A DNA stretch of 64,000 nt from an uncultured Hyphomicrobiales bacterium (GCA_903825465.1 CAIKAR010000089.1:47288-111287), one strand, 5' to 3'; counted from the first letter of the stretch, positions 35,282 through 44,785 are shown. Notes: a model not told the origin generated them from the letters alone. Program-made: numbers and translations.

Positions 35282-35340
35282 GCGTCGATAAACGCGCCGT
35301 CCCGATGAGGCCGCGCGCGCGATGGGCGTTTTATCGACGC
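35282..35340. promoter_or_regulatory. Inverted repeat upstream of the 2-oxoacid oxidoreductase operon
   Basis: GCGTCGATAAACGC (35282-35295) and GCGTTTTATCGACGC (35326-35340) are inverted copies with one extra base, their centres about 44 bases apart, in the divergent region between the oxidoreductase operon and a TctC gene. The left arm ends 17 bases upstream of the operon's GTG. Two regulator sites on one helix face, or a leader stem-loop, are both possible; the paired arrangement is well above chance. No regulator gene is adjacent. Confidence 0.45.
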
Positions 35341-35489
35341 ACAGGTAGGGTCAGAAAATCGATGCCGTCAAGCCGCGCCGCCGCCATTTGAATGCTGCGC
35401 TGCGGCATGCGGAGCGCTTTGACCTCCCGCTGATTCGCCGCTACCGACAAGCCGCGTTCGGGCCGACGCGCCATCAAGGAGAACATCGC

Positions 35490-36524
35490 ATGTTTCCAGT
35501 TTTTCGCGCGCGCGCCGGGTGGATGGCCTTGACGGCGATTGTGGTGGCGGCGTCGGCGGCCTCGGCCCAGACGCCGGAGGCCTTCTACAAGGGCCGGGCC
35601 ATCGACCTGATCGTCGGCTATCCCCCCGGCGGCAGCAACGACCTCTACGCCCGCATTGTGGCGCGCCACATGGGCAAATACATTCCCGGCAATCCGACGC
35701 TGGTGTTCCGCAACATGCCGGGCGCGGGCAGCATCGTCGCCTCGAACTACGTTTACAACATCGCGCCGAAAGACGGCTCCGTGCTGGCGCTGGTGTCGCC
35801 GACGTCGCCGCTCGACGAGAAGCTCGGCGCGGTCGGCGCGAAATACGATTCCGGCAAGTTCACCTGGATCGGCCGCATGGCGGCGTCCACGAACGCGACG
35901 TTTTTCATGAAGGATTCGCCGATCAAAACGGTCGACGACATGTTTACGAAGGAGTCGCGGCTGTCGGCGACGGGCGCGGGCTCGACGGTCGTCGTGTTCC
36001 CCACGGTCATGAACAACGTGCTGCATTCGAAGTTCAATCTGATCATGGGCTACAAGGGCTCGGGCGAGGCGATGCTGGCGATGTCGCGCGGCGAATCCGA
36101 CGGTCATTCAACCTCGCTGGACGCGCTCGACGCCGAGCATCCCGACTGGATCAAGGACGGCACGGTGCGCGTGCTCGTGCAATACGGGCTGGAGCGCCAC
36201 CCCCTGCTGCCAGATGTCCCCACCGTCGTCGAACTCGCGAAGACCGACGAACAGCGCGACATTCTGCGCGCGGTCATGAGCTCGGTGGAGGTTGGCAAGA
36301 TGATCTTCTCGTCGCCCGGCATTCCCGCCGACCGCGCGGAGACGCTGCGCCGCGCCTTCGACAAGATGGTGAAGGATCCCGAGTTTGTCGCCGATGTCGA
36401 GAAGGCGCGCATGGACATCGGCCCGATGCGCGGCGAGGATTTGCAGAAGCTTGTCCAGAGCGTCGTCGGCATGCCGCCCGATCTTCTCGAAAAAGTGAAG
36501 AAGATTTATCCGCAGGGCGGGTGA
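35490..36524 (+). CDS. TctC-type tripartite tricarboxylate receptor
   Basis: A 344-residue periplasmic binding receptor with signal peptide (MFPVFRARAGWMALTAIVVAASAASAQ). The mature part starts EAFYKGRAIDLIVGYPPGGSNDLYARIV and carries RNMPGAGSIVASNYVYNIAPKDGS, the DVPTVVELAKTDEQ hinge region and a C-terminal domain ending in KIYPQGG. It is the intact counterpart of the broken gene at 16.5 kb. Start ATG 35490 has AGGAG eight bases before it; the longer track ORF is unsupported. No TctA/TctB components lie nearby. Convergent with the MFS gene, 22 bases apart. Confidence 0.9.
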   Translation: MFPVFRARAGWMALTAIVVAASAASAQTPEAFYKGRAIDLIVGYPPGGSNDLYARIVARHMGKYIPGNPTLVFRNMPGAGSIVASNYVYNIAPKDGSVLALVSPTSPLDEKLGAVGAKYDSGKFTWIGRMAASTNATFFMKDSPIKTVDDMFTKESRLSATGAGSTVVVFPTVMNNVLHSKFNLIMGYKGSGEAMLAMSRGESDGHSTSLDALDAEHPDWIKDGTVRVLVQYGLERHPLLPDVPTVVELAKTDEQRDILRAVMSSVEVGKMIFSSPGIPADRAETLRRAFDKMVKDPEFVADVEKARMDIGPMRGEDLQKLVQSVVGMPPDLLEKVKKIYPQGG

Positions 36525-36546
36525 GGGCCGGGCCTTTCCCCGGCGC

Positions 36547-37803
36547 TCAGCGTTTCTTGGAGGGATGAAGGTCGATCGCCCGCGTGTAGAACAACGCCGC
36601 GACGAGCAACTCCGCCGCCAGCAGGGCGAACATGGCGCGGTATCCCTCCGGCGAATAGGCGGGGGCGCCGTCCACCATGCGCGACCCGAACGATTCGACG
36701 ACCAGGCCCGTCACCGCCTGTTGAACGAACACCCCGCCCATGTTGCCGACATTGAGAAGCGTCAGTCCGCGGCCGACAAGCTCCAGCGGAAACAACGCCC
36801 GTCCATGCGCCGTCAGGACGGGCGTGACCGCTATGAAAAACGCGAACACCACGAGAAGCGGCGTCAACCATTCGCGCGACGGCGGCGCGGCGGCGGCTAT
36901 TGTCAGCATGACGATGCCACCGCCGACGCCGATCAGGCTGGCGGGCTTGTAGGCGCGGAAAAAACGGTCCGTCCATCCCCAGAGGAACAGGCCGATCACC
37001 TGCGCCAACACCGCGATGAAAAGGACGCGGCCGCGCTCGTCCAGATTCATGCCGTAGATTTGCGCCAGCCAGGGGCCGCCCCAGAGGCCGACAATGCTGG
37101 CGAAGGCGGAATAGGTCGTCGCCTGAATGAAAAACAGCGGCCAGAACGACGGAACCCGCGAGGCCGCGACAACGCCCGCGAGCAGGGAGCGGAGGCTCTC
37201 CCGCCGCGCCAGCCGCGCTTTGGCGGTTTCCGGATCCTCGCGCAGCAGCGGCACGGCGACAATCGTCAGCACGAGGCAGAGAAGTCCGACGCCCAGAAAC
37301 GACGCGCGCCAGCCAAACCGCGCGCTCGCGGCGGCGAGCGGCGACGTCGCCGCCAGCGAGCCCAATGTGCCAACGCCAAGTTGAACGCCCGCCATCAACG
37401 CGAAGCGTTCGGGCGGAAAACGCCGCGCGTAAACGGACAGGGCGCCCATGTAGAAGCTCGAACATCCCGCGCCGATAATGAAACGCCCCGACGCGAGCGT
37501 GAAGAAATCCGGCGCGAGCGCGAACATGAGCGAACCGGCGAACGCGACCAGGGCCGTCGACACAATCGTCGCGCGGGCGCCGAAACTGTCGAGCGCGAGC
37601 CCGACGGGAATCTGCGCGAACGCGAACGAAAAATAGAACACCGATCCCAAAAGCCCCAGCGACGCCGCGTCGAGGCCGAATTCGCGCGCGAGATCGGGTC
37701 CGATGACCGCGATGGAACTGCGGAAGAACTGGCTGAGGGAATAGATCGAGATCAGCGCCGCGAGCAGCGCGAAAACGCGGCCATTCAAGCTTCCTGTCGT
37801 CAA
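36547..37803 (-). CDS. MFS transporter, 12 transmembrane segments
   Basis: A 418-residue major facilitator with about 12 hydrophobic helices. The first cytoplasmic loop motif reads ALDSFGARATIVSTALVAFAG, and the second half includes WGWTDRFFRAYKPA. The start is a TTG with GAGGG close before it. Substrate cannot be read from the sequence; the closest motif pattern is that of MFS carriers for organic anions. It is divergent from the HisN-type phosphatase and not clearly linked to it. Confidence 0.85.
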   Translation of the reverse strand: MTTGSLNGRVFALLAALISIYSLSQFFRSSIAVIGPDLAREFGLDAASLGLLGSVFYFSFAFAQIPVGLALDSFGARATIVSTALVAFAGSLMFALAPDFFTLASGRFIIGAGCSSFYMGALSVYARRFPPERFALMAGVQLGVGTLGSLAATSPLAAASARFGWRASFLGVGLLCLVLTIVAVPLLREDPETAKARLARRESLRSLLAGVVAASRVPSFWPLFFIQATTYSAFASIVGLWGGPWLAQIYGMNLDERGRVLFIAVLAQVIGLFLWGWTDRFFRAYKPASLIGVGGGIVMLTIAAAAPPSREWLTPLLVVFAFFIAVTPVLTAHGRALFPLELVGRGLTLLNVGNMGGVFVQQAVTGLVVESFGSRMVDGAPAYSPEGYRAMFALLAAELLVAALFYTRAIDLHPSKKR

Positions 37804-37889
37804 TCGCCCTCGCGTCCGCCCGGCGGCTCGTGTATTGAAGAGCGCCCTCCTAACATGGCGCGGCGAAGAGGCAACAGGGACGCCCCCGC

Positions 37890-38690
37890 ATGAAGCCGGT
37901 CGATTTCGTCGATTTTGTCGAGCGTCTTGCGAACGCCGCCGGCGAGGCGATCCTGCCGTTTTTCCGCACCGCCCTCGGCGCCGAGGACAAGTCGCGCGGC
38001 GGCGTTTTCGATCCCGTGACCGAAGCCGACCGCGCCGCCGAAACGGTGATGCGCCGTTTGATCAACCAGAATTTCCCCGATCACGGCGTCATCGGCGAGG
38101 AATTCGGCGACGAGCGCTCCGACGCGGAATATGTCTGGATCCTCGATCCCATCGACGGCACCAAGAGCTTCATTTCGGGCATTCCGCTTTGGGGCGTGTT
38201 GATCGGCCTCGAACACAAGGGCCGGCCCGTTTACGGCATGATGCATCAGCCGTTCACGCGCGAGAAATTCTCTGGCGACGGCGCCGGCTCGGTCTGGCGC
38301 GGCATTGGCCCGAACGGCAAGCCCTCGGAGCGCCGCCTGCGCGTCCGGCCCTGCGACGGGCTCGCGACGGCGACGCTGATGACGACGCATCCGGCGTTGC
38401 TTGAGCCGGGCACGCTCGAACCCTACCGCAGGGTCGAAGCCTCCGTGCGCCTGTCGCGCTACGGCGGCGATTGTTATTCCTATTGCATGCTGGCCGCGGG
38501 TCAGGTCGATCTCGTCATTGAAAGCGGGCTGAAGCCCTACGACATCGCCGCGCTGGTGCCGATCGTCGAAGGCGCGGGTGGACTCATCACGACATGGGAC
38601 GGGGGAAGCGCGGCGCGCGGCGGCGCCATCGTCGCGGCGGGCGACAAGCGCGCGCACGAGGCCGCGTTGAAGCTGCTGTCGGGTTCTTAA
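37890..38690 (+). CDS. hisN: Inositol monophosphatase-family histidinol-phosphatase (HisN)
   Basis: A 266-residue magnesium-dependent phosphatase. Metal-binding motifs GEEFG, WILDPIDGTKSFI and, near the end, LKPYDIAALVPIVEGAGG match the IMPase family; YGGDCYSYCMLAAGQVDLVIE and the ISGIPLWGVLIGL segment fit HisN, the histidinol-phosphatase of alphaproteobacteria and actinobacteria. No other his genes are nearby, which is common for hisN. Inositol-1-phosphatase or another small sugar phosphatase activity is the alternative. Its stop codon overlaps that of the convergent metallophosphoesterase within four bases. Confidence 0.82.
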   Translation: MKPVDFVDFVERLANAAGEAILPFFRTALGAEDKSRGGVFDPVTEADRAAETVMRRLINQNFPDHGVIGEEFGDERSDAEYVWILDPIDGTKSFISGIPLWGVLIGLEHKGRPVYGMMHQPFTREKFSGDGAGSVWRGIGPNGKPSERRLRVRPCDGLATATLMTTHPALLEPGTLEPYRRVEASVRLSRYGGDCYSYCMLAAGQVDLVIESGLKPYDIAALVPIVEGAGGLITTWDGGSAARGGAIVAAGDKRAHEAALKLLSGS

Positions 38691-39571
38691 ATTTCGATCT
38701 TTTCCAGTTCGACCACCGGCCCGTCGCCCGCCGTCAGGCCTCGCGAGCGCGCCTCGATGCGCCAGACGCCGCCGATTTTCTCCAGTCGGTAGAGGTTGTA
38801 GCCGGCCAGATGGCGCGGCGTGCCCGGCACCGCCGAGGCGGATTTCACGCCGATCACCGGAATGGGTCCGCCGGGGCCGGGAATATGCTTGATCTGCGTG
38901 CGGTGGTTGTGCCCGTGGATGATCAGCTCCGCGCCATGCGCCGCGACGACTTTCTCGAACTCGCGCGCGTCGCGCAGCCCCCGGCCGGGCGTCGCGCCGC
39001 CCCGCCACGGGGGATGGTGAATCATGATCACGCGCGGCAGGCCGCGGGCCCGGGTCAGTTCGAGCATGCGCGACAAAAAGCCGAGCTGTTCTTCCCCGAC
39101 CCGTCCGGACGCCAGAAACGGCGCGGTCGGAATGGCGGAACTCACGCCGATCAGCGCGACGCCGCCGCGCTCGCGCAAATAGGGAAACACGCCGCCTTCG
39201 CCCATGTCGCCGCGCATCCATGGACGCAGCGCGCTCGCCATCCACGGCGCCGAGCCCTCGACATAGGCGTCGTGGTTGCCCGGTGTGAAGCTGACGTCGT
39301 CGGGCTCGCCGAGGGTCGCCATCCAATGGGCGGCCGCGAGAAACTCGTCGGGCAGGCCGAGATTGACCACGTCGCCCGTCATGGCGACGTGATCGGGCCG
39401 CTGCGCGCGCAGGTCGGCGACCACGCGCGCCAACGCGTTCATGTTGTGAATATGCTTGCGCCGTTTCCAGTTGACGTAGCCGGTCAGCCGCTTGCCCCCG
39501 AGGTCGCCCTTTCGGAGCTTCGGCAAAGGGCCAAGATGCGGGTCGGAAATATGGGCGATCAGAAAACTCAC
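38687..39571 (-). CDS. Calcineurin-like metallophosphoesterase
   Basis: A 294-residue phosphoesterase of the calcineurin fold. Metal-ligand motifs are in order: ISDPHLG, TGDVVNLG, TPGNHDAYV, MIHHPPW and IIHGHNHR. This is the CpdA-like layout of enzymes hydrolysing phosphodiesters. No signal peptide. The QIKHIPGPGG region and C-terminal strand cannot be assigned to a known substrate. It is convergent with hisN, sharing the TTAA at the end, and is transcribed on its own. Confidence 0.9.
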   Translation of the reverse strand: MSFLIAHISDPHLGPLPKLRKGDLGGKRLTGYVNWKRRKHIHNMNALARVVADLRAQRPDHVAMTGDVVNLGLPDEFLAAAHWMATLGEPDDVSFTPGNHDAYVEGSAPWMASALRPWMRGDMGEGGVFPYLRERGGVALIGVSSAIPTAPFLASGRVGEEQLGFLSRMLELTRARGLPRVIMIHHPPWRGGATPGRGLRDAREFEKVVAAHGAELIIHGHNHRTQIKHIPGPGGPIPVIGVKSASAVPGTPRHLAGYNLYRLEKIGGVWRIEARSRGLTAGDGPVVELEKIEI

Positions 39572-39637
39572 GGCGCGTCCATCGCCGCTTGGACGCGCGC
39601 GGTCAAGGGCGGCGAACCCTCCGCGCCAATTCGCGGG

Positions 39638-40813
39638 CTATTTCGCCAAGGCCACCCCGTTGGGGCCGCTCACCCAGACAAAGGCCTTCTTGGCCGCGTC
39701 CCACCGCGTCACGACGGCGGCGTCGGTTCCCAGGCCGCGCTCCGGATATTTCTTGAAGTCGTAGACGCCGCCAATGCCGGGAAAATTCTGCAAATTGGCG
39801 ATGAAGTCGCGCAACTGCGTGGGCGTGCCGTCCGCCCCGATCTTGTTCAGGCCGGCGACGACGATCAATCCCGCGTCCCACGACGTTGAAACCGCGTTGT
39901 CGGGCGCGACGTTGCGCGCGGCGAGCGCGGCGTACATGTCCTTCTGCGCCTGCTCGACGCGCGGGTCGAGTTTGAAAGCGCCGTCGTGCGCCGGCCAGAG
40001 CCCCGACGGCAGGACGAGCTGCTTGGGCAGAAAGTCCGCCCATTGCGTCATCTGGGCGACCGTTTGGTTGCCGGAGGTCGGCGCGACTGGAATATCGAGG
40101 CCCGCCTGGATCATGCCCTTGAACACGGTGGCGACCGGCGAGCCCGTGGACCAGCTGACCAACGCCTGCGCGCCCGACTGCCTGATGCGCTCCATCTGCG
40201 CGGACACGTTGATGTCGGTCGGGTTGAAATGCTCGTAGGCGACCATTTTCAGCCCGGCGTTCTCGGGCTTCGCCATGGCGGCCTTGATGGCGTCGTCGCC
40301 GTCCTGGCCGCTGGCGTCGGTCGTCTGCAAGGCGGCGATCTTGGCGACGCCGTTCTCGCGGAAATAATTGATCGTCGCGGCGACCTGATCGGTCGAGGAA
40401 CTGGCGGACGAGAACGCGAAGCCGCCCGGCGCTGGATGCAGCCCCGGCGACAAGCAGAAATGCACCGGGCCATTCTTCATCAGCGCCGTCATCGCGCGGC
40501 ACATGGCGACGAGGCTCGAGCCCATCACCACCTTGGGTTTCAGCGGCAAAATCTCGTTTATCAACTGCACCGCGACCTGCGGGCTCGTCTGGTCGTCGTG
40601 ATAGACGAATTTGATGTTCTGGCCGTTGACGCCGCCCGCTTTGTTGACGACCTCCGTCAGCGCTCCCAGAACATCCTGCTGGCCCTTGCCGGCGAACGCG
40701 CCGCCGCCGCTGGTGGGGATGACGACGTGGATGTCGTAGTCCGCGGCCAGCGCCGGCGCGGCGGCGAGGCCGGCGAACAGCGCGAGGATGGGAAGGCTGG
40801 CGTATGGGCGCAT
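39638..40813 (-). CDS. Periplasmic leucine/amide-type ABC receptor (LivJ-like)
   Basis: A 391-residue exported receptor: a signal peptide (MRPYASLPILALFAGLAAAPALAA) then a type I periplasmic-binding fold with IHVVIPTSGGGAFAGKGQQDVLGALTEVVNKAGGVNGQNIKFVYHDDQTSP, the typical start of the LivJ/AmiC family. Such receptors bind branched-chain amino acids, amides, urea or aromatic acids. None of livFGHM is adjacent. It is divergent from the CCA-adding enzyme gene. Confidence 0.85.
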   Translation of the reverse strand: MRPYASLPILALFAGLAAAPALAADYDIHVVIPTSGGGAFAGKGQQDVLGALTEVVNKAGGVNGQNIKFVYHDDQTSPQVAVQLINEILPLKPKVVMGSSLVAMCRAMTALMKNGPVHFCLSPGLHPAPGGFAFSSASSSTDQVAATINYFRENGVAKIAALQTTDASGQDGDDAIKAAMAKPENAGLKMVAYEHFNPTDINVSAQMERIRQSGAQALVSWSTGSPVATVFKGMIQAGLDIPVAPTSGNQTVAQMTQWADFLPKQLVLPSGLWPAHDGAFKLDPRVEQAQKDMYAALAARNVAPDNAVSTSWDAGLIVVAGLNKIGADGTPTQLRDFIANLQNFPGIGGVYDFKKYPERGLGTDAAVVTRWDAAKKAFVWVSGPNGVALAK

Positions 40814-40945
40814 GGGGGTTTCCTCGCGTGTTTAAGGCTTGGCGGCGCGAAAGCTTTGTTCTCGCGGCGCTTATAGCGTGAACACCGGTCGATGGCGAGA
40901 CGCGGGAGGATTGACGGCGCCGGCGCGGCTTTCTACCTCTGGCCA

Positions 40946-42208
40946 ATGGTACGGATCGGCGAAGGCCTCGCGAGCGCCAATATTTCCAGCGCCGCGTTCT
41001 GGCGCGACGCGCGCCTCGCGCGGTTGATCGCGGCGCTGAACGGCGGCGGCGAGGAAACGCGCGTGGTCGGCGGGGCCGTGCGCGACGCTCTGCTGGGCAA
41101 GCCGGTCGCCGATGTCGATCTCGCCACCACGGCGACGCCGGACGAGACCATTCGCCGCGCCAAGGCCGCGGGCTTCAGGACCGCGCCAACCGGCGTCGAC
41201 CATGGCACCGTGACAGTGATCGTCGAGGGCAAGCCCTTCGAGGTCACGACGCTGAGGGAGGACATCGAGACCGACGGGCGACACGCCAAAGTGCGCTTTG
41301 GCCGCGATTTCGAGGCCGACGCGCGGCGGCGCGACTTCACCGTCAACGCGCTGTCGGCGGACGCCGCGGGCCGGGTTTACGACTACGCGGGCGGGCTCGC
41401 CGACATCGCCGCGCGCAAAATCCGCTTCATTGGCGACGCCCGCCAGCGCGCGCGCGAGGACTATCTCCGCATCGTCCGCTTTTTCCGCTTTCACGCCTGG
41501 CATGGCGAGGGGCCGCTCGACCGCGAGGGGCTGGACGCGGCGATCGCCGAACGCGGCGGCCTGGCGGGGCTGGCGCGGGAGCGAATCCGCGCCGAGATGC
41601 TGAAAACGATGACAGCGCCGGGCATCGCCTTCGTGGCTCGGGAAATGTCCGACGCGGGAATTCTGGGGCTGATCTCCGGCGGCGTCGCCTATCCCGAACG
41701 GCTGCGGGCCTTCATCGACATCGAGCGCGCCCGCGAAATCGCGCCCGACCCCTTGGCGCGGCTCGGCGCGCTGCTCGTCGTCGTCGAGGAGGACGCCGCG
41801 CGGCTGGCGGCGAACTGGCGCCTGTCGAACGCGGAGGCCGTGCGCCTGCGCCAGGGCGCGGCTGCGCTGGTGGAACGGCACGGACAAGAAGCGCCGCCCC
41901 CGCCGGGCCGACTGCGCGAAACGCTGATGATCCACGGGCGGCGCGCGGCGCTCGACGCGGTCATGCTGGCGCAGGCGGAGGCGGGTGTGGCGCCCGACGA
42001 TATCGGTTGGACAGCCGCGTGGCGCTTTCTCAGCGACACGCCGGAGCCACGGCTGCCGTTCAGCGGCGCGGACCTGATGGCGCGCGGCGTGCCCGCCGGG
42101 CGCGGCATGGGCGAAACATTGAAGCGCCTGCAAGCGCTGTGGATACGCGCGGGGTTTCCCAGCGATCCGCAAACGCTGTCGAGGCTGCTGGAGCAAGCGC
42201 GGGAATAA
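40946..42208 (+). CDS. cca: CCA tRNA nucleotidyltransferase
   Basis: A 420-residue class II nucleotidyltransferase that adds or repairs the CCA tail of tRNA. Catalytic motifs are VVGGAVRDALLGKPVADVDLATTA, with the two metal-binding Asp in DVDLA; RRRDFTVNALSAD; and the neck DYLRIVRFFRFHAWHG. I chose the ATG at 40946 (MVRIGEGLASANISSAAF), which matches the alphaproteobacterial start; the track start at 40892 adds 18 residues. A strong hairpin follows the stop. Monocistronic housekeeping gene. Confidence 0.93.
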   Translation: MVRIGEGLASANISSAAFWRDARLARLIAALNGGGEETRVVGGAVRDALLGKPVADVDLATTATPDETIRRAKAAGFRTAPTGVDHGTVTVIVEGKPFEVTTLREDIETDGRHAKVRFGRDFEADARRRDFTVNALSADAAGRVYDYAGGLADIAARKIRFIGDARQRAREDYLRIVRFFRFHAWHGEGPLDREGLDAAIAERGGLAGLARERIRAEMLKTMTAPGIAFVAREMSDAGILGLISGGVAYPERLRAFIDIERAREIAPDPLARLGALLVVVEEDAARLAANWRLSNAEAVRLRQGAAALVERHGQEAPPPPGRLRETLMIHGRRAALDAVMLAQAEAGVAPDDIGWTAAWRFLSDTPEPRLPFSGADLMARGVPAGRGMGETLKRLQALWIRAGFPSDPQTLSRLLEQARE

Positions 42209-42209
42209 A

Positions 42210-42232
42210 CGGGCGGGAGCAAGTCCCGCCCG
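42210..42232. terminator. Perfect hairpin between convergent genes
   Basis: CGGGCGGGA, loop GCAAG, TCCCGCCCG is a nine-base-pair perfect stem between the cca and amidohydrolase genes, which converge here. On the minus strand it is followed by TTTATTCC, so it acts best as terminator for the amidohydrolase, and may block both. Confidence 0.75.
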
Positions 42233-42242
42233 CGAAAGAAAG

Positions 42243-43259
42243 CTACTTGATTCCCAACAACGCCTGCGCGTTCTTGAAGCAGATATTTTCCTTGTCGGCC
42301 TGGCTGAAATCCAGCTTTTCCATGATCGCGATGGTCTCGCGGATGTAGCCGGGGCCCTTCTCCGGGTCGAAGGGGCAGTCGGAGGCGAACAGAGCCTTGT
42401 CCGCGCCGTAGAAGGCGAGGCCGCAATCCGTCGCGGCCTTCGAGCCGAACACCGCGGTGTCGGCGTAGAAGTCCTTGAAGTAGGCGAGCGGGCTCTTCTT
42501 CATGTTGGCGCGCAAGGTCTTGTAGTCCTCGTCAGTGGTGCGGTTGCCAAGCTGGTCCCAGCCCGGGCCGACGCGGCCTTCGAAATAGGGCACCATGGCG
42601 CCGAGGTGATGCGCCAGCACCTTGAGATTCGGGTGGTCGTCGAGCACGCCGCCGAACACGAGGCGGGCCATCGCGACCGAGGTCTCGTAGGGCCAGCCGA
42701 AGGTCCACCAGATTTCGTATTTCGACTTCTGCTCGGTCTTGTAGTCGGAGAGGTCGAAGGCGCCGCGCGAGGGGTGCAGAAACACCATCTTGCCGGCTTT
42801 CTCGGCCACTTCGAACACCGGGCGGAATTCCGCCTCGTCGAGCGGCTTGCCGTTGATGTTGGTGTGGATCTGCACGCCGCAGGCGCCGTTCTTGAAGGCG
42901 CGCTCAAGCTCCTTGGCGGCGTTGGGCGAGTTCATCGGCAGCGAGGCGAGCCAGCCGCAGAAATAGTCTTTCTCTTTCACGCACAGCTCGGCCATGCCGT
43001 CGTTGCCAAGCTTGGCGAATTCCTCGACCTCGGCGGGCGTGCCGAGCGCTTCGAGCGGCGGCATGCCGAGCGAAATCACCTGCGTGTAGTCGTATTTTCC
43101 GCGGAACATGTCGCAGACCTGCTTGCGACGGTCGAGATCGTAGATCGCGGGCACGCCGCGCATGCGCGCGCCGATGTCGGCGACGGCGCCCGGGGTGGCC
43201 ATGATCTTGTCCCAGATCCCCTGCGGGAAGAAATGGTTGAAACAATCGATGTAACGCAT
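42243..43259 (-). CDS. Amidohydrolase-related protein (ACMSD/uracil-decarboxylase-like)
   Basis: A 338-residue metal-dependent hydrolase/decarboxylase of the amidohydrolase_2 family. It starts MRYIDCFNHFFPQGIWDKI and carries CGVQIHTNINGKPLDEAEF, MVFLHPSRGAF, VLAHHLGAMVPYFEGRV and the terminal metal-Asp motif LFASDCPFDPEKGPGYI. Relatives decarboxylate aromatic or 2-oxo acids (aminocarboxymuconate-semialdehyde, 2,3-dihydroxybenzoate). The first helix has FNHF instead of the usual HxH at the metal site, which may reflect a reduced metal site. The track start is too long; 43259 has GAGG before it. It may function with the neighbouring PrpD-like gene. Confidence 0.85.
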   Translation of the reverse strand: MRYIDCFNHFFPQGIWDKIMATPGAVADIGARMRGVPAIYDLDRRKQVCDMFRGKYDYTQVISLGMPPLEALGTPAEVEEFAKLGNDGMAELCVKEKDYFCGWLASLPMNSPNAAKELERAFKNGACGVQIHTNINGKPLDEAEFRPVFEVAEKAGKMVFLHPSRGAFDLSDYKTEQKSKYEIWWTFGWPYETSVAMARLVFGGVLDDHPNLKVLAHHLGAMVPYFEGRVGPGWDQLGNRTTDEDYKTLRANMKKSPLAYFKDFYADTAVFGSKAATDCGLAFYGADKALFASDCPFDPEKGPGYIRETIAIMEKLDFSQADKENICFKNAQALLGIK

Positions 43260-43407
43260 GCGGAACGATCCTCGCGACGGGGGTGAAGCTCGCGGCTGAC
43301 ATAGCGGGGATTTCGCGAGGGGGGAAGGGCGCCGCGGCGACGCGCGCCAGACTTGCGCGCCCGACGGGGAGGGGCCAAAAGGCGCTCGTCGAACGGGGGC
43401 CGCGCCG

Positions 43408-44781
43408 ATGCCGGAAAAATCAGTCAACACCATCGCGGAAACCGTCGCCGACTGGCTCGTCGCGTCGCAAACGCGGGCCTTGCCGCCGGCCGTGGTCGAA
43501 ACATGCAGAAAGCTGTTTCTCGATGTCGTCGGCCTCTGCGTAGCGGCGCGCAACGAGGATTATGTCGCCGCGACGCTCGCAGCTGGCGGCCCCGGCGGCT
43601 GCACCGCTTTCGGCCACGCTGGCGGTTGCGATCCGTTCAGCGCGGCGCTCGTCAACGGAACGGCGGCGCATGGCGAGGATTTCGACGACACGTTCGAAGG
43701 CGGCCCCGTGCATTCGGGCGCTGTGATCATTCCGGCGATCTCGGCCCTTTGCGAAAAAGAGGGGCTTGGCGGCGACAGGTTTTTGATCGGCGTCGCGACC
43801 GGCGTCGAACTCCTGTGCCGGCTCAGCCTGGTGACCCCGAAGGCGATCCACAAAGCGGGCTTTCACCCCACCGCCGTGTTCGGCACGATGGCCGCGGCCG
43901 GCGCCTGCGCGGCGGCGTTGGGGCTGGATCGCGCGCGAACCGTTTCGGCGATGGGCGTCGCGGGCAGCATGGCGTCCGGCATCATCGAATATCTCGCCGA
44001 GGGCACCTGGACGAAGCGCATGCACGCGGGCTGGTCGGCGCAATCGGGCCTGCGCGCGGCGCTCATGGCGCGCGGCGGCTTCCTCGGGCCGCGCACGGTC
44101 TTCGAGGGCACGCACGGATTTTACAAGGCGTTCGCCCCCTCGGCCGCGCCCGCGTTTAACTTGCTGCTCGATGGTTTGGGCGAAAACTGGCTGATGGAGG
44201 ACATCGCCTACAAGCCCTACGCCTGCGGAACCATGACGCAGCCCTTCATCGATTGCGCCATCAAGCTGGCCGAAAGCGGCGTCAAGGCGGACGACATCGC
44301 CGACATCGTCTGCAAGGTTGGCGAAGGCACGGTCCACCGCCTGTGGGAGCCGCTGGCGGTCAAGCACGCGCCCAACACGCCGTTCGGCGCGAAATTCTCC
44401 ACGCCGTTCTGCATGGCGATCGGCTTTTTCGATCGCAAGGCGGGGCTGGCGCAATTCACCGAGGCCGCGATCGGGAATCCGGACGCGCTGAAACTCGCGG
44501 CGAAAATCCGCTACGAGATCGACCCCAACGACGAGTATCCGAACAACTTCACCGGGCATTTGCGCGCCACGCTGCGCGATGGATCGATCAAAGAGTTTCG
44601 CCAGCCGCACATGCGCGGCGGCGCGCGTCAGCCGCTGACGACGACGGACCTCGAATCGAAATGCGTCGACAACGCCCTGCATGGTGGCTGGAACGCGGGC
44701 CAGGCGGAATCGCTGCGGGCAATGTCGCGCGACCTGTTCGCGGCGAAGACGTTGGCGGCCTTCGCGTCGCTGCGGGCGTAA
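43408..44781 (+). CDS. MmgE/PrpD family protein
   Basis: A 457-residue protein of the MmgE/PrpD fold, with the start NTIAETVADWLVASQ, NGTAAHGEDFDDTFEGGPVHSGAVIIPAISA, KAGFHPTAVFGTMAAAGACAAALGL, MHAGWSAQSGLRAALMARGGFLGP and YKPYACGTMTQPFIDC. Known members are 2-methylcitrate dehydratase, cis-aconitate decarboxylase and iminodisuccinate epimerase; the particular reaction is not readable. It is divergent from the amidohydrolase and convergent with the dehydrogenase gene. No prpB or prpC nearby, so the methylcitrate cycle is unlikely. Confidence 0.88.
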   Translation: MPEKSVNTIAETVADWLVASQTRALPPAVVETCRKLFLDVVGLCVAARNEDYVAATLAAGGPGGCTAFGHAGGCDPFSAALVNGTAAHGEDFDDTFEGGPVHSGAVIIPAISALCEKEGLGGDRFLIGVATGVELLCRLSLVTPKAIHKAGFHPTAVFGTMAAAGACAAALGLDRARTVSAMGVAGSMASGIIEYLAEGTWTKRMHAGWSAQSGLRAALMARGGFLGPRTVFEGTHGFYKAFAPSAAPAFNLLLDGLGENWLMEDIAYKPYACGTMTQPFIDCAIKLAESGVKADDIADIVCKVGEGTVHRLWEPLAVKHAPNTPFGAKFSTPFCMAIGFFDRKAGLAQFTEAAIGNPDALKLAAKIRYEIDPNDEYPNNFTGHLRATLRDGSIKEFRQPHMRGGARQPLTTTDLESKCVDNALHGGWNAGQAESLRAMSRDLFAAKTLAAFASLRA

Positions 44782-44785
44782 GCGC

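Noticed and set aside
36527-36544. Terminator GCCGGG-CCTTTC-CCCGGC between the TctC and MFS genes
   Set aside because: The stem is only six base pairs and no T run follows on either strand, so I did not list it.
43408-44781. prpD of the methylcitrate cycle
   Set aside because: No prpB, prpC or regulator is nearby and the MmgE/PrpD family is functionally diverse; only the family name is supported.
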